64,000 bases of DNA from Siphonodentalium dalli (taxonomy: Eukaryota > Mollusca > Scaphopoda > Gadilida > Siphonodentaliidae): positions 9,325,784 through 9,389,783 of the forward strand of contig CP136066.1 in assembly GCA_032622095.1 (NCBI GenBank). The letters run 5' to 3'. This document shows, piece after piece, positions 24,444 to 36,642 of the stretch. Within the stretch, counting starts at the first letter, position 1, and each line of letters opens with the position of its first letter. The translations under genes were made by a program, and so were the position numbers. The notes below the pieces were generated by a model that saw only the letters and a program-made list of their open reading frames with translations, had not been told where the DNA came from and made no database searches.

Positions 24444-24479
24444 CGTCCGCCCATAAGGACGGTTCTCCTGACACAGGAG
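24444..24479 (+). other. twin stem-loops in the LINE-A 3' region
   Basis: CGTCC/GGACG arms (24444-24448, 24457-24461; 8-nt loop) are followed immediately by CTCCTG/CAGGAG arms (24465-24470, 24474-24479; 3-nt loop). They lie just before the tail. In CR1/L2-type LINEs the 3' end structure is recognised by the element's reverse transcriptase, so this is a plausible recognition element. Confidence 0.55.
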
Positions 24480-24493
24480 GGATGTACAGAGAA

Positions 24494-24512
24494 GGTAAAG
24501 GTAAAGGTAAAG
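24494..24512 (+). repeat. LINE-A 3' tail, GGTAAA repeats
   Basis: Three head-to-tail GGTAAA units, the final one extended by G. A short microsatellite of this kind marks the 3' terminus of CR1/L2-type LINEs and fits the position here. Confidence 0.7.
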
Positions 24513-24783
24513 TACTAACTAACACATGTATATTGCCAGAATAATATTCCCAAAATTCACAGAATCAAGCCGATGTGCGATTCAATATTCTAGTATGATA
24601 CTTTCCGATATGTACATGGTTTGTCGATATATATGGACGAATGTACTTCCACGAGAACCGCGTAACGATTCAGATTGTTCTCGTCAGTGAGCAGGTCTCG
24701 ATCCAATGCGTCACGCTGCGTAGGTGCATATGTTTCAGACCTAATCACCGTTGCTCGTTTTCGCCAACTGGGTTTATTTTATG

Positions 24784-25044
24784 AACCGGATAGTTTATAA
24801 GGTAGCAGCTGAATGTATACCTCCGCTAACGTTTACGATATGAGTTTATAAACCGGATAGTGTATATGGTAGCGGCTGGATGTATACCTCCGCTAACGTT
24901 TACGATATGAGTTTATAAACCGGATAGTTTATATGGTAGCGGCTGAATGTATACCTCCGCTAACGTGTACGATATGAGTTTATAAACCGGATAGTTTATA
25001 TGGTAGCGGCTGAATGTATACCGCCGCTAACGTTTACGATATGA
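24784..25044. repeat. 67-bp minisatellite, 4 copies
   Basis: Unit AACCGGATAGTTTATATGGT, then AGCGGCTGAATGTATACCTC, then CGCTAACGTTTACGATATGAGTTTATA. Copies begin at about 24784, 24851, 24918 and 24985 and differ by only a few bases. Confidence 0.93.
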
Positions 25045-26640
25045 TTGACCCAATCTATTATATTTGCCATTTGTCAATATAGACACGGAATCACGATTAT
25101 GTTTCGAACACTCACCCGATACAATCCGCAAATCGGTATCGAGTCTGACTGAATCTGTCAGCGGAATGTGTGTTAAATATATATAATTTGGAAACTTACT
25201 ACATCCTTATAATCCAGTATGATAAAGAAACCATTCCTTTCGTCGGTGGTTTATATAGTTATCTCCAGGACATTTCCTCGGTTGCTCATAATTGAAATGA
25301 ACAACGTAGGCATATTATGCGAATGTTTTTGTGCGACGGCGATCAAAAGTACTAGTCAACCTATGATCGACGTCACGTCACTTGATTGGTTAATCCTATA
25401 TCGCGGCGATGTTTCTCTGATCGACGACCACATATAGCTTAGAGCCTCGCTCGGTTTAAACTATACCTGAACTATACATACACCGAAAAGGAGTTAATTT
25501 TAACCATCTCGAATACGTCGACGGTAATATTGGTTGAGTTGCTATGTATTCGTAATACCAGGTCCACTATTCCACACAAAGCAACACGTTGTTTTATTCA
25601 AATCTTTAATAAATTAATCTGGGGTTTGGTACTGTTAAGAAAAGTTGCACTTCTTTTGACATGTATTAATGATTTTACTATTGATTGCCACCGTCAGCAA
25701 CAAGCAAACATAGTTCGATGCATCCAAATTACCATGGCACTGACAGTGACATACTGCATGTCGTAGAGAATACCTACATTTTTGTGTATGAATACCGAAA
25801 TATCTCACGAGTGTCTGAATTTCCACGCGCGGCTGCTAATGAGATGATTCAGGTATTCAAACACAAAATTGTAGTTATTATATGTTAAATACCATCTGTA
25901 ATGGTACAAGACATTGAATAATATAGTCCAAAAGAAAGGGTTCGGTCTGTACTGGGCGTATACTATTGTGCCCGCATAAACTGTCGGAAAGCGAAATATA
26001 TTATGTTAAATTTTGAAGGTTTCAGTGAAATAACAACTACGGCTTCTAATAGGTACATATGACTATCTAAGTTTCGGTCATTTCCCGCTAGTTTATATGT
26101 AAGCATGTAATGTAATAGCATGGACGTATTGTTATATCGTATACTCCAAACAAATGTGTCAGGACAAATATAAACGTAAAGTTCATTTAAAGGCACGGGC
26201 GGCGTTCGTTGCAGATATAGTTATATTAGTTCAAATCGCCATCAACAGACGGAACACCAAAATATATACAGTTCCGCTCATAATTATGGCAAACATAATC
26301 AGCGCGTAAATAGTATATTGTCCTCAAGACGTCCGATGGTGTACGTAAACAAGAGACTGCTCGTGTTACAGAAGTTGTGCTTCTGTTTACATAACACACG
26401 CAATTATATTGGTTAATCTCACAACAACGATATAAACGCTCTTTGTTATTTCTATATCAGGAAAACAGTAACACATAACGTTCTTTATGTTTACTATATC
26501 CGGATCTAAACAAAAGCCAGGAAACGTTTTTTGATTTTGTTTACATAACAAAGGGGGAAAATTTGACAATAACATACTGTTTATGCCATATTTCTGAATG
26601 GCATAAGAACAAAGTCTGTCTATATCTTACTATTCCTTCT
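25045..26640. other. no gene recognised
   Basis: AT-rich sequence between the two LINEs. ACAGAAGTTGTGCTTCTGT at about 26370-26388 is a small hairpin. No coding motif is seen. Confidence 0.5.
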
Positions 26641-26654
26641 GTTTATGGCGGTTT

Positions 26655-26988
26655 TTGACGGAGGTGAATATTTTAAAAGCATACCCACCGCCAACGCCGC
26701 CCGTATCTTTAATTGATGTGAGATGCGACTTGGCAGATTATCCGTCTGTGACCTATATACTGAAACAATCTCATTCAGAGGGCACACTGCATCTCCAACC
26801 GAGTGACAATTCACGACATCAAGAAACACTTACTGTACGAAAACGTACGTTTCACTGTTATCCGGATGTTAAGAGGAAACACGGCTCGTATCAACATTTG
26901 TGACGATGATCTGGAGAACGTTCTCGCATCTAACTTCTGGCCAAAAGGCGCAATCTGCAGAATGTGGGTCCACAAAAATCGTGACTAG
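26655..26988 (+). pseudogene. LINE-B ORF1 C-terminal remnant
   Basis: The last ~60 residues, in frame 1 and ending at TAG 26986-26988, read like the C-terminal domain of LINE ORF1 proteins: VRFTVIRMLRG, INICDDDLENVL, then the characteristic FWPKG...RMW. Upstream, the frame is interrupted (the Pro-rich segment from 26655 is in frame 3), so at least one frameshift lies near 26770-26800 and the N-terminus is missing. Confidence 0.55.
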
Positions 26989-27062
26989 TCAATGCATGTA
27001 AGCATATATGATTCTGCTCACTTATTTATGTTGTATTTACATTGCATATACATGATTCAACA

Positions 27063-30000
27063 ATGCGTTATACGACTTTGCTGTTGACATTAATATGTCT
27101 AATTACAAGTATAAATGTAACAACTAATAGTATCACATTAACAGTAGTTGAATGCAAACGCGTGATGGAATCTCCTGAATTAAACCTACTCAACTGGAAC
27201 TGTACAGGTATCACATCTTCGGGTCATTACTTGGCATCATTGCTCAAGAATGGCGCTTATGATATCGTAGGCTTAAGTGAGCATTGGCTTTATCAATGCG
27301 ATCTTGATTTCCTCGGTTCGCTTAACAGGGACTATGAGTATCATGCCATATGCGATTCTCGCCAAAATATTCCCAACAAGAGAGGTAGACCTAGTGGTGG
27401 TGTTGCCTTGCTATGGCATAATACATTATCAAATCGTATATGTCCGCTGGCAATTAATGTTGATCGTATTTTAGGGATACAAATTAGGATGACGGATGAA
27501 AGTTTTATATATCTCCTCCAAGTATATCTACCATCTACAAACTATACCATACAATATTACGAAGAGTATGCGAAAACGCTTGGTGACCTATGTGACACCT
27601 ACAAATCATATGGTAACGTAATCGTAATGGGAGACACAAACGGACAATTTGACAAATCTGATGAACGAAATATGATATTCAAGAAAATGGTTAAGCGAAT
27701 CGAGATGGTATCTGTGAATTATGAATTTTGTGACGATTATCCTCTATCTACATGCATTCCTTTCGGTGATTACTGCCAATTACATGAAGGAACAATTGTC
27801 GATCACATTTTTATTCCATCCACATTTATTCCATTTATTCACGAGGTACATGTTTTAGACGATGACGCCATTAACGTATCTAATCATAGACCTATTGCAT
27901 TACATTTGAAGTTTCAGCTACGCGGTCAATCTTCATGTACAGCCGAAAGAGAAACAGACAAAACCATAAATTGGCGTAAAGTTAAATCTGAACCAGAAAT
28001 TCTCGAACTTTACAAACAAAGTCTTGATGTGTAACTAACAGCACACAAAATCATATACACTGATGATTCAGACATATCTGAAGTTTACCAGTCAATTGCA
28101 CATGTAATATCAAAAGTATCTGAATCATGTTTACCAAAAAAGTCATATAATAAACGCCTGAAACCATATTGGGGAGATTGTTTGAAAAATAAGCATAAAT
28201 ATATGCGTGATCTCCGGAAACAATGGATACGTGAAGGTCGACCTCGAGCAAGTACACAATGTAATAGTTACACTCAATATAAATTAGCGAAACGTGATTT
28301 TCGTAGAGAGTACAGAAAAGCGTCCGAAAATTATATATCCGAATTAAATAATGAAATTGACGAACGCTCTCAGATCGATCAGAATTATCTATTTCGCGTG
28401 ATACATGTAAAGCGACAGAGAAATCATATCGATAAAAATGCATTCTTTTGTTATGAAGGGAAGGTTCTACGGAATGATCTTGATGTTGTGGAAGGCTGGG
28501 CATCGTATTTTGAAAATCTGTACTCACCGCTATACCAATCAGACTTTGACTTCAATCACTTCACACTGTGTTAATGAATTTATTGCGCGTACAATAGCCA
28601 GTAAACAAAGAAGTGATATTGACAATCGCATAATTTTTCCTGTATCAACTGGTGAACTGAATCAAATATATCGGGGCCTAAGTACGGGGAAAGCGGCTGG
28701 ATGGGACGGGATATCCAATGAACACTTATTATACGGAAGTAACACATTGACGCTGGCGATTTCTAAACTCTTAACTAATGTAATTAATACACAGAAGATC
28801 CCGAGCCAAATGAAACGCGGTATAATCGTTACATTATTTAAAGGTGGCAAAAAACCCAGGACAGATTTTGATAGCTATAGGGCTATAACGTTGATGCCTG
28901 TTTTATATAAGTTACTTGAAAAAGTTATACAAACTAGATTGGAATCTGCACCCGCTTCAACATGGCTTCCAAAAAGGTGTAAGCGCAACCATTACATCTT
29001 ACGTAATGAAGGAATGTATTGACTATGTGTCCGCTAGTAAACAAAAATTATACAGCTTATTTTTAGATGTATGGAAGGCATTCGATACCGTATGGATTAA
29101 CGGATTGTTATATAAATTAGATAAACGCTGTTTTAAAGGAAATTTGTTTTGTCTCATTAATGAATTGCTGACAAATGTTACATGTTCTATTCGTTATAAC
29201 AATTCCTTATCTATAAGGTGGTTTGACGTTCGTCAAGGGGCTCGTCAGGGAAGATTTCTCTCCCCATGTTACTACATGGTCTATGTTGACGAGTTGATAT
29301 GTACTCTCGCAAATTTCCCGTATGGCCTACAAATGCTCGGAATAAATTGCACATGCCCAACACATGCTGATGACATGGTTTTATTATCACTCAATAGTGT
29401 CGGATTGTCAGCTCTTATTGATATGTGTTTTGAATACAGCAAAAAGTGGCGATATAAGTATAACTCTAATAAATGCTCGGTAATAGTATTCAACGAAACA
29501 AAGTCAGAGTTCTCTCGTCAACATCGCGTCTGGAACTTAGGAACATATACTCTACAAGAATGTTCATAAGTTACCCATCTTGGTATTCCACTCGATAAAT
29601 ACGATTTTAATTCTGTCTTCATTGATCGGATATGTGACAAAACCCGAAGTACATTCATGATGTTAACGAACGCAGGAATATACCCCGGTGGCATTACACC
29701 AAAAAGTTGTTCGTTGATTTATTATTCGGTGGTCATTCCAAAAGGTTTATACGGATCTGAACTGTTATGGTGTGTGAATACAACTCTATGCGACCGTCTC
29801 GAAAGAATGCACCGTTTCTGTCTAAAATACTATCAGGGTCTTCATAATCGCACAAAAACAGTTATAGCTCAAGGATTAGTCGGTATGTCGTCAATGGTAT
29901 CATTAATAGAAAAACGTAAACTGTCATTTATTGGTTCAATATGCAATCTGTCGTCGAACAAAACCGCCAAAGATGTATTTATTACACGGTTATACCAGTA

Positions 30001-30712
30001 TCTAATGTTTCCTACAGCTTCAAATTCTAATTTTATGGTTGATATTATTTGTACATTGGACAAATATGGAATGACCGAATATTTCGAGAAATACTTATTA
30101 AATGTGACCTTTCCAAACAAATTATCATGGAAAAATATAACGAAGACCTCATGGTTCAATATAAATAGAGATGAATGGGAATGTAGCAAAGGCGATGATA
30201 GTCGATTAAACTGTTTCTCGGCACTCCAGTCTAAATTATGTATGTCTAGGCTATGGGAAAACTATTACATATATCCTAAGCATAAAGATTATTATCTCCT
30301 TGTTGCACGTCTTATTTCCATTCTTGAAACGGACGAACAATCGTGCCCATTGTGTGATAGAAAACACAATGATCTGGTCAGACATGCATTAATCGAGTGT
30401 GTCTCAATATGTGATAACCGTAATATTTTTGAATTTGACTTATTAAACGAATTTCATGTAGACGTATACATGCAATATGATAGTTTGAATGCGGAATCCA
30501 AAACGTGAGTTCTATTATCCGGAATAGCTGAACTTGACCATTGTATACGCGAAATAGATAATGAACTGATCGATTTTTTCGTTAGGAAATCAGCTTCTCT
30601 CTGGAAAGCATATGTTGATAGCATATCATCACTAATACCTGTACCTCCAGTTCTGTATTCCAATTATATATACGTACGCGTAACACACGAGTGCATATCT
30701 ATAGCTCTATGA
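27063..30712 (+). pseudogene. LINE-B ORF2: endonuclease-reverse transcriptase, multiply broken
   Basis: ATG at 27063 lies 74 bp after ORF1. A hydrophobic ~25-residue N-terminus precedes the endonuclease domain (LNWNCTG, SEHWLY, VYLPST, MGDTNGQFD, VDHIF, SNHRPIAL). RT motifs are GKAAGWDGISNEHL, FLDVWKAFDTVW, RQGARQGRFLSP and an intact ADD box (THADDMVLL, about 29364-29390). The Cys tail CPLC...H-x4-C is complete. The frame is broken by TAA at 28032-28034, frameshifts near 28565 and 28970, TAA at 29567-29569 and TGA at 30506-30508; reading continues in the same frame after each stop, to TGA 30710-30712. The product would have nicked DNA and copied element RNA; this copy cannot. Confidence 0.85.
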
Positions 30713-30970
30713 CTGTATATCATATGTGTACTTGCTATGTATAATGAAAATTTGGACGCATACATGTAATATGCAACCACAATCAATTGTATATAGCTGG
30801 TATTCGTCGCGAATTATACTCAAACCATTTTCGATATATTGTTTCAACACGCACATTATGCCAATGAATATGTTTAATGTTTAATTATGTTAATTATGTA
30901 ATAATGTATATGTGATTTTGTACACTATATCTTCGTTTACGGAGGAAATAAAGTCATATATATATATATT

Positions 30971-31117
30971 ACATGCCATTCAGTGGGTACATTTCATCGT
31001 GTTCTTACATCTCTTTCAGTGAGCACACTGCATCATGTTCTTACACCTCATTCGGTGGGCACACTACATAATGTTCTTACGTCTCATTTAGTGGGCACAC
31101 GGCATCATGTTCTTACA
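30971..31117. repeat. 36-bp minisatellite, about 4 copies
   Basis: GTTCTTACATCTCATTCAGT plus GGGCACACTGCATCAT, with GTTC starts at 31001, 31037, 31073 and 31109 (36 bp each). It begins directly at the 3' end of LINE-B. Confidence 0.88.
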
Positions 31118-31619
31118 TTCAAAGGTCGCTGATTATCCGATCTAAGTAGTCAGGTTATCAAACGGGACTTCGGTCGACACAAACACTGTTCACTTGGAAT
31201 CTGGACATAATCTCCGGACTTCAGCGAAGTAATATGTCGGTCGATATATGTGTCAGAAACGTCGATGGATTACTTTATAATCTACTTAGACCCGAACCAA
31301 ATCTCCCTCATTGTAAACTATAGTTATATACGATGAATCTTTAGATGATTTATCTTAAATTCAATTTAGGCGCGCGGCCTCCATATATTACACACTCATA
31401 TAATTCTCATCCAATTTCGTTTCGGAACTGGACGTGGACCCCCTTGAGGCGGGCTTCCGGGGATTCTGGGATATATAACGGATCGCTTATTATACGCGGG
31501 GCGTCTGGATTTACAACGTCGAGTGTTTGCGCGATCTACTAACCTGCATAATGTATATTCACACCGTGCCCCTGGGTGCATGAGGTTACGGGGTCAATTT
31601 CGAATGGTCGCTTTGCTGA
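31118..31619. other. no gene recognised
   Basis: No gene or repeat is evident. A GC-richer stretch at 31370-31590 is open in several frames but without recognisable motifs. Confidence 0.5.
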
Positions 31620-31860
31620 GAGAAACTTTGAATAGTTCAGGGAGGGGATTGTTACCCGGGCACGTTTGCCGGGGTGGGTGGGTGGTCGATGGGACCAACC
31701 AACAATTTGTTTCCCTGCAAGTCTTTTTGATTGTTTTTGCAATGAGTTTGACTTAAAACACCTTAGAATAAGATAAATAATGTAATTTTAACTACTGAAC
31801 TGACTGCAGGAAGTTATCATGTAGTATTTTGTTGCAAATGGAACAACAAGGGTCCCAACA
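31620..31860 (+). repeat. dispersed repeat F, copy 1
   Basis: Shares CACGTATGCCGGGGTGGGTG-type sequence, a GGTGGTC...CCAAC segment, GTTTTTGCAATG, and ACTGACTGCAGGAAGTTATC with 39430-39655. This copy diverges just before the 35-bp satellite. Confidence 0.75.
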
Positions 31861-31954
31861 AGGATCAAAAGGTAAAAATCAGCATACGTGCCTGAAAATC
31901 TCTGTTTTATTGATAAAAGGGGGAGGGGGATGGGTGTCCAAAAACGTCTGGCAG

Positions 31955-34338
31955 GAGACGTTCAGACGACCGAGCCACGTCACAAACCAGGAGACGCTCA
32001 GACGACCTAGCCAAGTCACAAATAGGGGACGCTCAGACGACCTAGCCAAGTCACAAATAGGGGACGCTCAGACGACCTAGCCAAGTCACAAACAGGGGAC
32101 GTTCAGACGACCTAGCCAAGTCACAAACCAGGAGACGCTCAGACGACCTAGCCAAGTCACAAATAGGGGACGCTCAGACGACCTAGCCAAGTCACAAATA
32201 GGGGACGCTCAGACGACCTAGCCAAGTCACAATTAGGGGACGCTCAGACGACCTAGCCAAGTCACAAATAGGGGACGCTCAGACGACCTAGCCAAGTCAC
32301 AAATAGGGGACGCTCAGACGACCTAGCCAAGTCACAAATAGGGGACGCTCAGACGACCTAGCCAAGTCACAAACAGGGGACGCTCAGACGACCTAGCCAA
32401 GTCACAAACAGGGGACGCTCAGACGACCTAGCCAAGTCACAAACAGGGGACGCTCAGACGACCTAGCCAAGTCACAAACCAGGAGACGCTCAGACGACCT
32501 AGCCAAGTCACAAATAGAGGACGCTCAGACGACCAAGCCAAGTCACAAATAGGGGACGCTCAGACGACCTAGCCAAGTCACAAATAGGGGACGCTCAGAC
32601 GACCTAGCCAAGTCACAAATAGGGGACGCTCAGACGACCTAGCCAAGTCACAAATAGGGGACGCTCAGACGACCTAGCCAAGTCACAAACAGGGGACGCT
32701 CAGACGACCTAGCCAAGTCACAAACAGGGGACGCTCAGACGACCTAGCCAAGTCACAAATAGGGGACGCTCAGACGACCTAGCCAAGTCACAAATAGGGG
32801 ACGCTCAGACGACCTAGCCAAGTCACAAACCAGGGGACGTTCAGATGACCGAACCACGTCACAAACCAGGGGACGTTCAGATGACCGAACCACGTCACAA
32901 ACCAGGAGACGTTCAGACGACCGAGCCACGTCACAAACCAGGGGACGTTCAGATGACCGAACCACGTCACAAACCAGGAGACGTTCAGACGACCGAGCCA
33001 CGTCACAAACCAGGAGACGCTCAGACGACCTAGCCAAGTCACAAACAGGGGACGTTCAGATGACCTAGCCAAGTCACAAAACAGGAGACGTTCAGATGAC
33101 CTAGCCACGTCACAAACCAGGAGACGCTCAGACGACCTAGCCAAGTCACAAACCAGGAGACGTTCAGATGACCGAACCACGTCACAAACCAGGAGACGTT
33201 CAGACGACCTAGCCAAGTCACAAACCAGGAGACGCTCAGACGACCTAGCCAAGTCACAAAACAGGAGACGTTCAGATGACCTAGCCACGTCACAAACCAG
33301 GAGACGCTCAGACGACCTAGCCAAGTCACAAACCAGGAGACGCTCAGACGACCTAGCCAAGTCACAAACCAGGAGACGCTCAGACGACCTAGCCAAGTCA
33401 CAAACCAGGAGACGCTCAGACGACCTAGCCAAGTCACAAACCAGGAGACGCTCAGACGACCTAGCCAAGTCACAAATAGGGGACGCTCAGACGACCTAGC
33501 CAAGTCACAAATAGGGGACGCTCAGACGACCTAGCCAAGTCACAAATAGGGGACGCTCAGACGACCTAGCCAAGTCACAAATAGGGGACGCTCAGACGAC
33601 CTAGCCAAGTCACAAATAGGGGACGCTCAGACGACCTAGCCACGTCACAAACAGGGGACGCTCAGATGACTTAGCCACGTCACATACAGGAGACGCTCAG
33701 ACGACCTAGCCAAGTCACAAACAGGGGACGTTTAGACGACCTAGCCAAGTCACAAACAGGGGACGTTTAGACGACCTAGCCAAGTCACAAACCAGGGGAC
33801 GTTCAGACGGCCTAGCCAAGTCACAAACAGGGGACGTTTAGACGACCTAGCCAAGTCACAAACAGGGGACGCTCAGACGACCTAGCCAAGTCACAAACCA
33901 GGAGACGCTCAGACGACCTAGCCAAGTCACAAACCAGGGGACGTTCAGACGGCCTAGCCAAGTCACAAACAGGGGACGTTTAGACGACCTAGCCAAGTCA
34001 CAAACAGGGGACGCTCAGACGACCTAGCCAAGTCACAAATAGGGGACGCTCAGACGACCTAGCCAAGTCACAAACCAGGGGACGTTCAGACGGCCTAGCC
34101 AAGTCACAAACAGGGGACGTTTAGACGACCTAGCCAAGTCACAAACAGGGGACGTTTAGACGACCTAGCCAAGTCACAAACAGGGGACGCTCAGACGACC
34201 TAGCCAAGTCACAAATAGGGGACGCTCAGACGACCTAGCCAAGTCACAAACCAGGAGACGCTCAGACGACCTAGCCAAGTCACAAACCAGGAGACGTTCA
34301 GACGACCTAGCCACGTCACATACCAGGATACGCTCAGT
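31955..34338. repeat. 35/36-bp satellite, about 67 copies
   Basis: Unit GGGGACGCTCAGACGACCTA plus GCCAAGTCACAAAYA (35 bp), or a 36-bp form with ACCAGGAGACG. Sub-blocks differ: 32000-32820 is mostly the ATAGGGG form, 32830-33000 carries GATGACCGAACCACGTCAC, 33100-33470 is mostly the ACCAGGAG form, and 33720-34200 mixes GACGTTTAGACG units in a recurring short order. The minus-strand frames of 94-226 codons here are repeat artefacts. Confidence 0.96.
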
Positions 34339-35593
34339 TTTATATTAAATGCTGACACTGTGTAAAATGGCTCCTAACTCTTTGTTCAGAGGCACGTGTA
34401 TTACATAATCTTTGCAGTATCGTGCGGGTGATTCTTGTGTGAGGACCGAATGCAATTTGTGCGCTCTCTGCGTCGTCTCTGCAATGTTGTGTGATTCATA
34501 TTAAGAGTCAACCGTGCGAAAATTATCTCATTTCCCGCGCAACACAGGAAATTCATCAAACAGATTAGATTTGGTTCCCTCGTGCACTATGCACGCATTG
34601 GATGCGGGTTCTAATTAATTTGATTGAATTCATGCATAGTGGAATGGGGGCTTGAAATGGGACGGCATAACCAGGTATCGCCCGCTGTATCGGGAAATAC
34701 AACAAGTTGACGCTAGATGTCATCAAATGAAGCGGAAAACCCATTGAAGCGGTGCAAAGTTAGATATAACTTACTAATAATAATGTGACCAGTTTCCGTT
34801 GTGATTCTAGACACTGGTCTATTAACAATATAGAGGATCTCACATGAGTTTCTATTTTATAAAAACGAGTTTGAGATTCCTTTTATCACACGAGTAAATA
34901 AAAGCGAAGTATTCATCGAAAACAACAATCGTAAACTTCAGCGATAGCAAGTCATTTAAATAATTAAATAATGACGTGACATGATCGCTAATATTACACG
35001 TCGTGTGTCTTACCAATAATTATGAAGCTGGTTTTGTGGGTTAGTTATGTGATAAAATACATTAACAAATTCGTCTATTTGCAGAATTCACGGTGGATAA
35101 TGTACAATTCAGAATTGATTGTAGTTTTCACATTGATACAAATATTCAATTTCGTATGATTTTCATTTGGGTACTAACTGGGGGGGGGGGGTGTTTTGTT
35201 AAATTATTTCGGCGTAAATCTGGAAAGCTGAACCAGTTAGCCCGTATGGGTGTCGCCATGGTAACCAAGTAGCTCCGCATGGGTGTCGCCAAATGAAGCG
35301 ATGAAGACACAACAAACATTAAACTGCACACTATATTATTACTAATAATAGGCAGGTTCGACCACATGTGTGACCAATTTGCCTACAGTTAGATATTTGT
35401 CCCTGACGTGTAGTATACGGAACGTGTAGCAACGATGAACATTCCAGTCTGATAATACCAATATTTGTTTGACATTATCTGTCGTATTATATTGCTGGTC
35501 CAGATGCATATATGCAATGTATATTCTCATGCAATGCACGGTGTAAACACTGTGGCATATAGAAAGTCGACACCTGCCCTAATATGGGTGCTT
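34339..35593. other. no gene recognised
   Basis: Unique-looking. It contains a 12-G tract at 35180-35191 and a short direct repeat (ATGGGTGTCGCCA, at about 35248 and 35280). No coding feature. Confidence 0.5.
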
Positions 35594-36048
35594 TTAACCC
35601 TTTACCCAACAAAACGGCTAAACACGCCCAGATAAAGCTTCAACAGCCTAAAATATCTTCCGTCTGTCTCAATAACACCATAGAAATATGGATATCATTG
35701 GAACCGGTTCATTGACCACATTGTGATGGTTACAATTATGCACTGTGCCAATGCATTATCTTATATATGCGAGTCGACCATAGGTCGCCTCGCATATATA
35801 AGAGAATGCATTGGTTAAAACAAAATCTTTTTTTAACACTTTTTACCATTTTTTCATACATTCTTTAACAATTTTATAATTTTTTCTAACAATTTTTATA
35901 ATATTTTTCTACATTCTTTGACAATTTTATCATTTTTAATATGTGTTAAGCCAATGCATTCTCTTATAGATGCGAGGCGACATATGGTCGACTCGCATAT
36001 ATAAGAGAATGCATTGGCACAGGGCCGTTCTGTTGGGTAAAGGGTTAA
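35594..36048. mobile_element. piggyBac-type MITE with twin palindromes, copy 1
   Basis: The element spans 35598-36044 (447 bp), flanked by TTAA at 35594-35597 and 36045-36048. Ends are inverted: CCCTTTACCCAACA and TGTTGGGTAAAGGG. TTAA duplication with CCC/GGG ends is the piggyBac signature. Inside are two near-perfect 67-bp palindromes (35748-35814 and 35951-36017; arm starts CCAATGCATTCTCTTATATA), inverted relative to each other. An AT-rich spacer with repeated TTTTTAACAATTTT lies between them. No coding capacity. Confidence 0.9.
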
Positions 36049-36240
36049 CGTATCGTTATGTCAGCTGCAATGCCATCTGCCTGTTCGATTTCATTTTTAC
36101 TTTGTCTGTTTTTGTTCATTTTATGAATTATTTTGGCATACATGTAGGGATAATATTATATCAAACCAACCAAATCAACTATACACAATTAATGTCGTAT
36201 GTCAAATAAACTACCCACTGAGTGATGTATGAAAATAAAC

Positions 36241-36460
36241 TACGGTAAAGCCCTGAATAGTCGACTCCTTAACCACAGCACATAATTATGGGTAATTTTG
36301 TTCAGGATTATTCGGAAATATGGCTTGTTGCCATTCATCGGAAAGCTCTCACTGAGAGCTTTCCGAAGAATGGCAACAAGCCATATTTCCGACTAAATCT
36401 TGAAAAATTACCCATAATTATGATGTGGTTAAGGAGCCGATTATTTATGGCACTACTGTA
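36241..36460. mobile_element. palindromic TA-flanked MITE, copy 1
   Basis: Almost the whole 220 bp is one inverted repeat, centred near 36351. The arms carry CGACTCCTTAACCACAGCA and GGAAATATGGCTTGTTGCCA with their complements. The outer ends (TACGGTAAAGCC; GGCACTACTGTA) match the better-kept copy at 56765-57019, whose right end reads GGGGCATTACTGTA. TA ends suggest a Tc1/mariner-type origin (inference). Confidence 0.85.
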
Positions 36461-36488
36461 TAACGTGATTGATATGTTTGCCATATAT

Positions 36489-36642
36489 ACTACTATGTGC
36501 GTGATGCATGCTAAATATACTACCACGTGCGTGATGCATGCCAAATAAACTACTATGTGCGTGATGCATGCTAAATAAACTACGATGTGCGTGATGCATA
36601 CTAAATAAACTACTATGTGCGTGATGCATGCTAAATAAACTA
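36489..36642. repeat. 30-bp minisatellite, 5 copies
   Basis: ACTACTATGTGCGTGATGCA plus TGCTAAATAA, starting at 36489, 36519, 36549, 36579 and 36609. A similar AAATAAACTAC phrase also occurs just left of the neighbouring MITE (36205-36243), so the MITE may have landed in or beside the array. Confidence 0.9.

Larger units (their letters stand above)
19205..24512 (+). mobile_element. LINE-A: CR1/L2-like non-LTR retrotransposon, nearly full length
   Basis: Two overlapping frames: ORF1 (PHD finger plus coiled coil) and ORF2 (apurinic endonuclease, reverse transcriptase, Cys-rich tail). A short 3' region follows, with two stem-loops and a GGTAAA tail. PHD-containing ORF1 and a 3' microsatellite instead of poly(A) are known for CR1-like LINEs. 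The 5' boundary is a guess, because no target duplication could be identified. Codon use is less AT-rich than the surroundings. Two frameshifts in ORF2 and a changed catalytic Asp make this copy inactive, yet ORF1 is intact, so the insertion is fairly young. Confidence 0.9.
26640..30970 (+). mobile_element. LINE-B: CR1/L2-like non-LTR retrotransposon, 5'-truncated and decayed
   Basis: Remnant ORF1 C-terminus, then a spacer, then a complete but broken ORF2, then a short 3' region ending AATAAA (30947-30952) and a TA run. It is related to LINE-A in domain order and motifs, but diverged (different ORF1-ORF2 junction, different 3' end), so it is a separate family of the same clade. Base use is much more AT-rich than LINE-A. 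No target duplication was found. Confidence 0.85.

Noticed and set aside
32753-33503. Minus-strand frames of 94-226 codons
   Set aside because: Repeat artefacts of the 35/36-bp satellite, with repeated peptide units and no independent signal.
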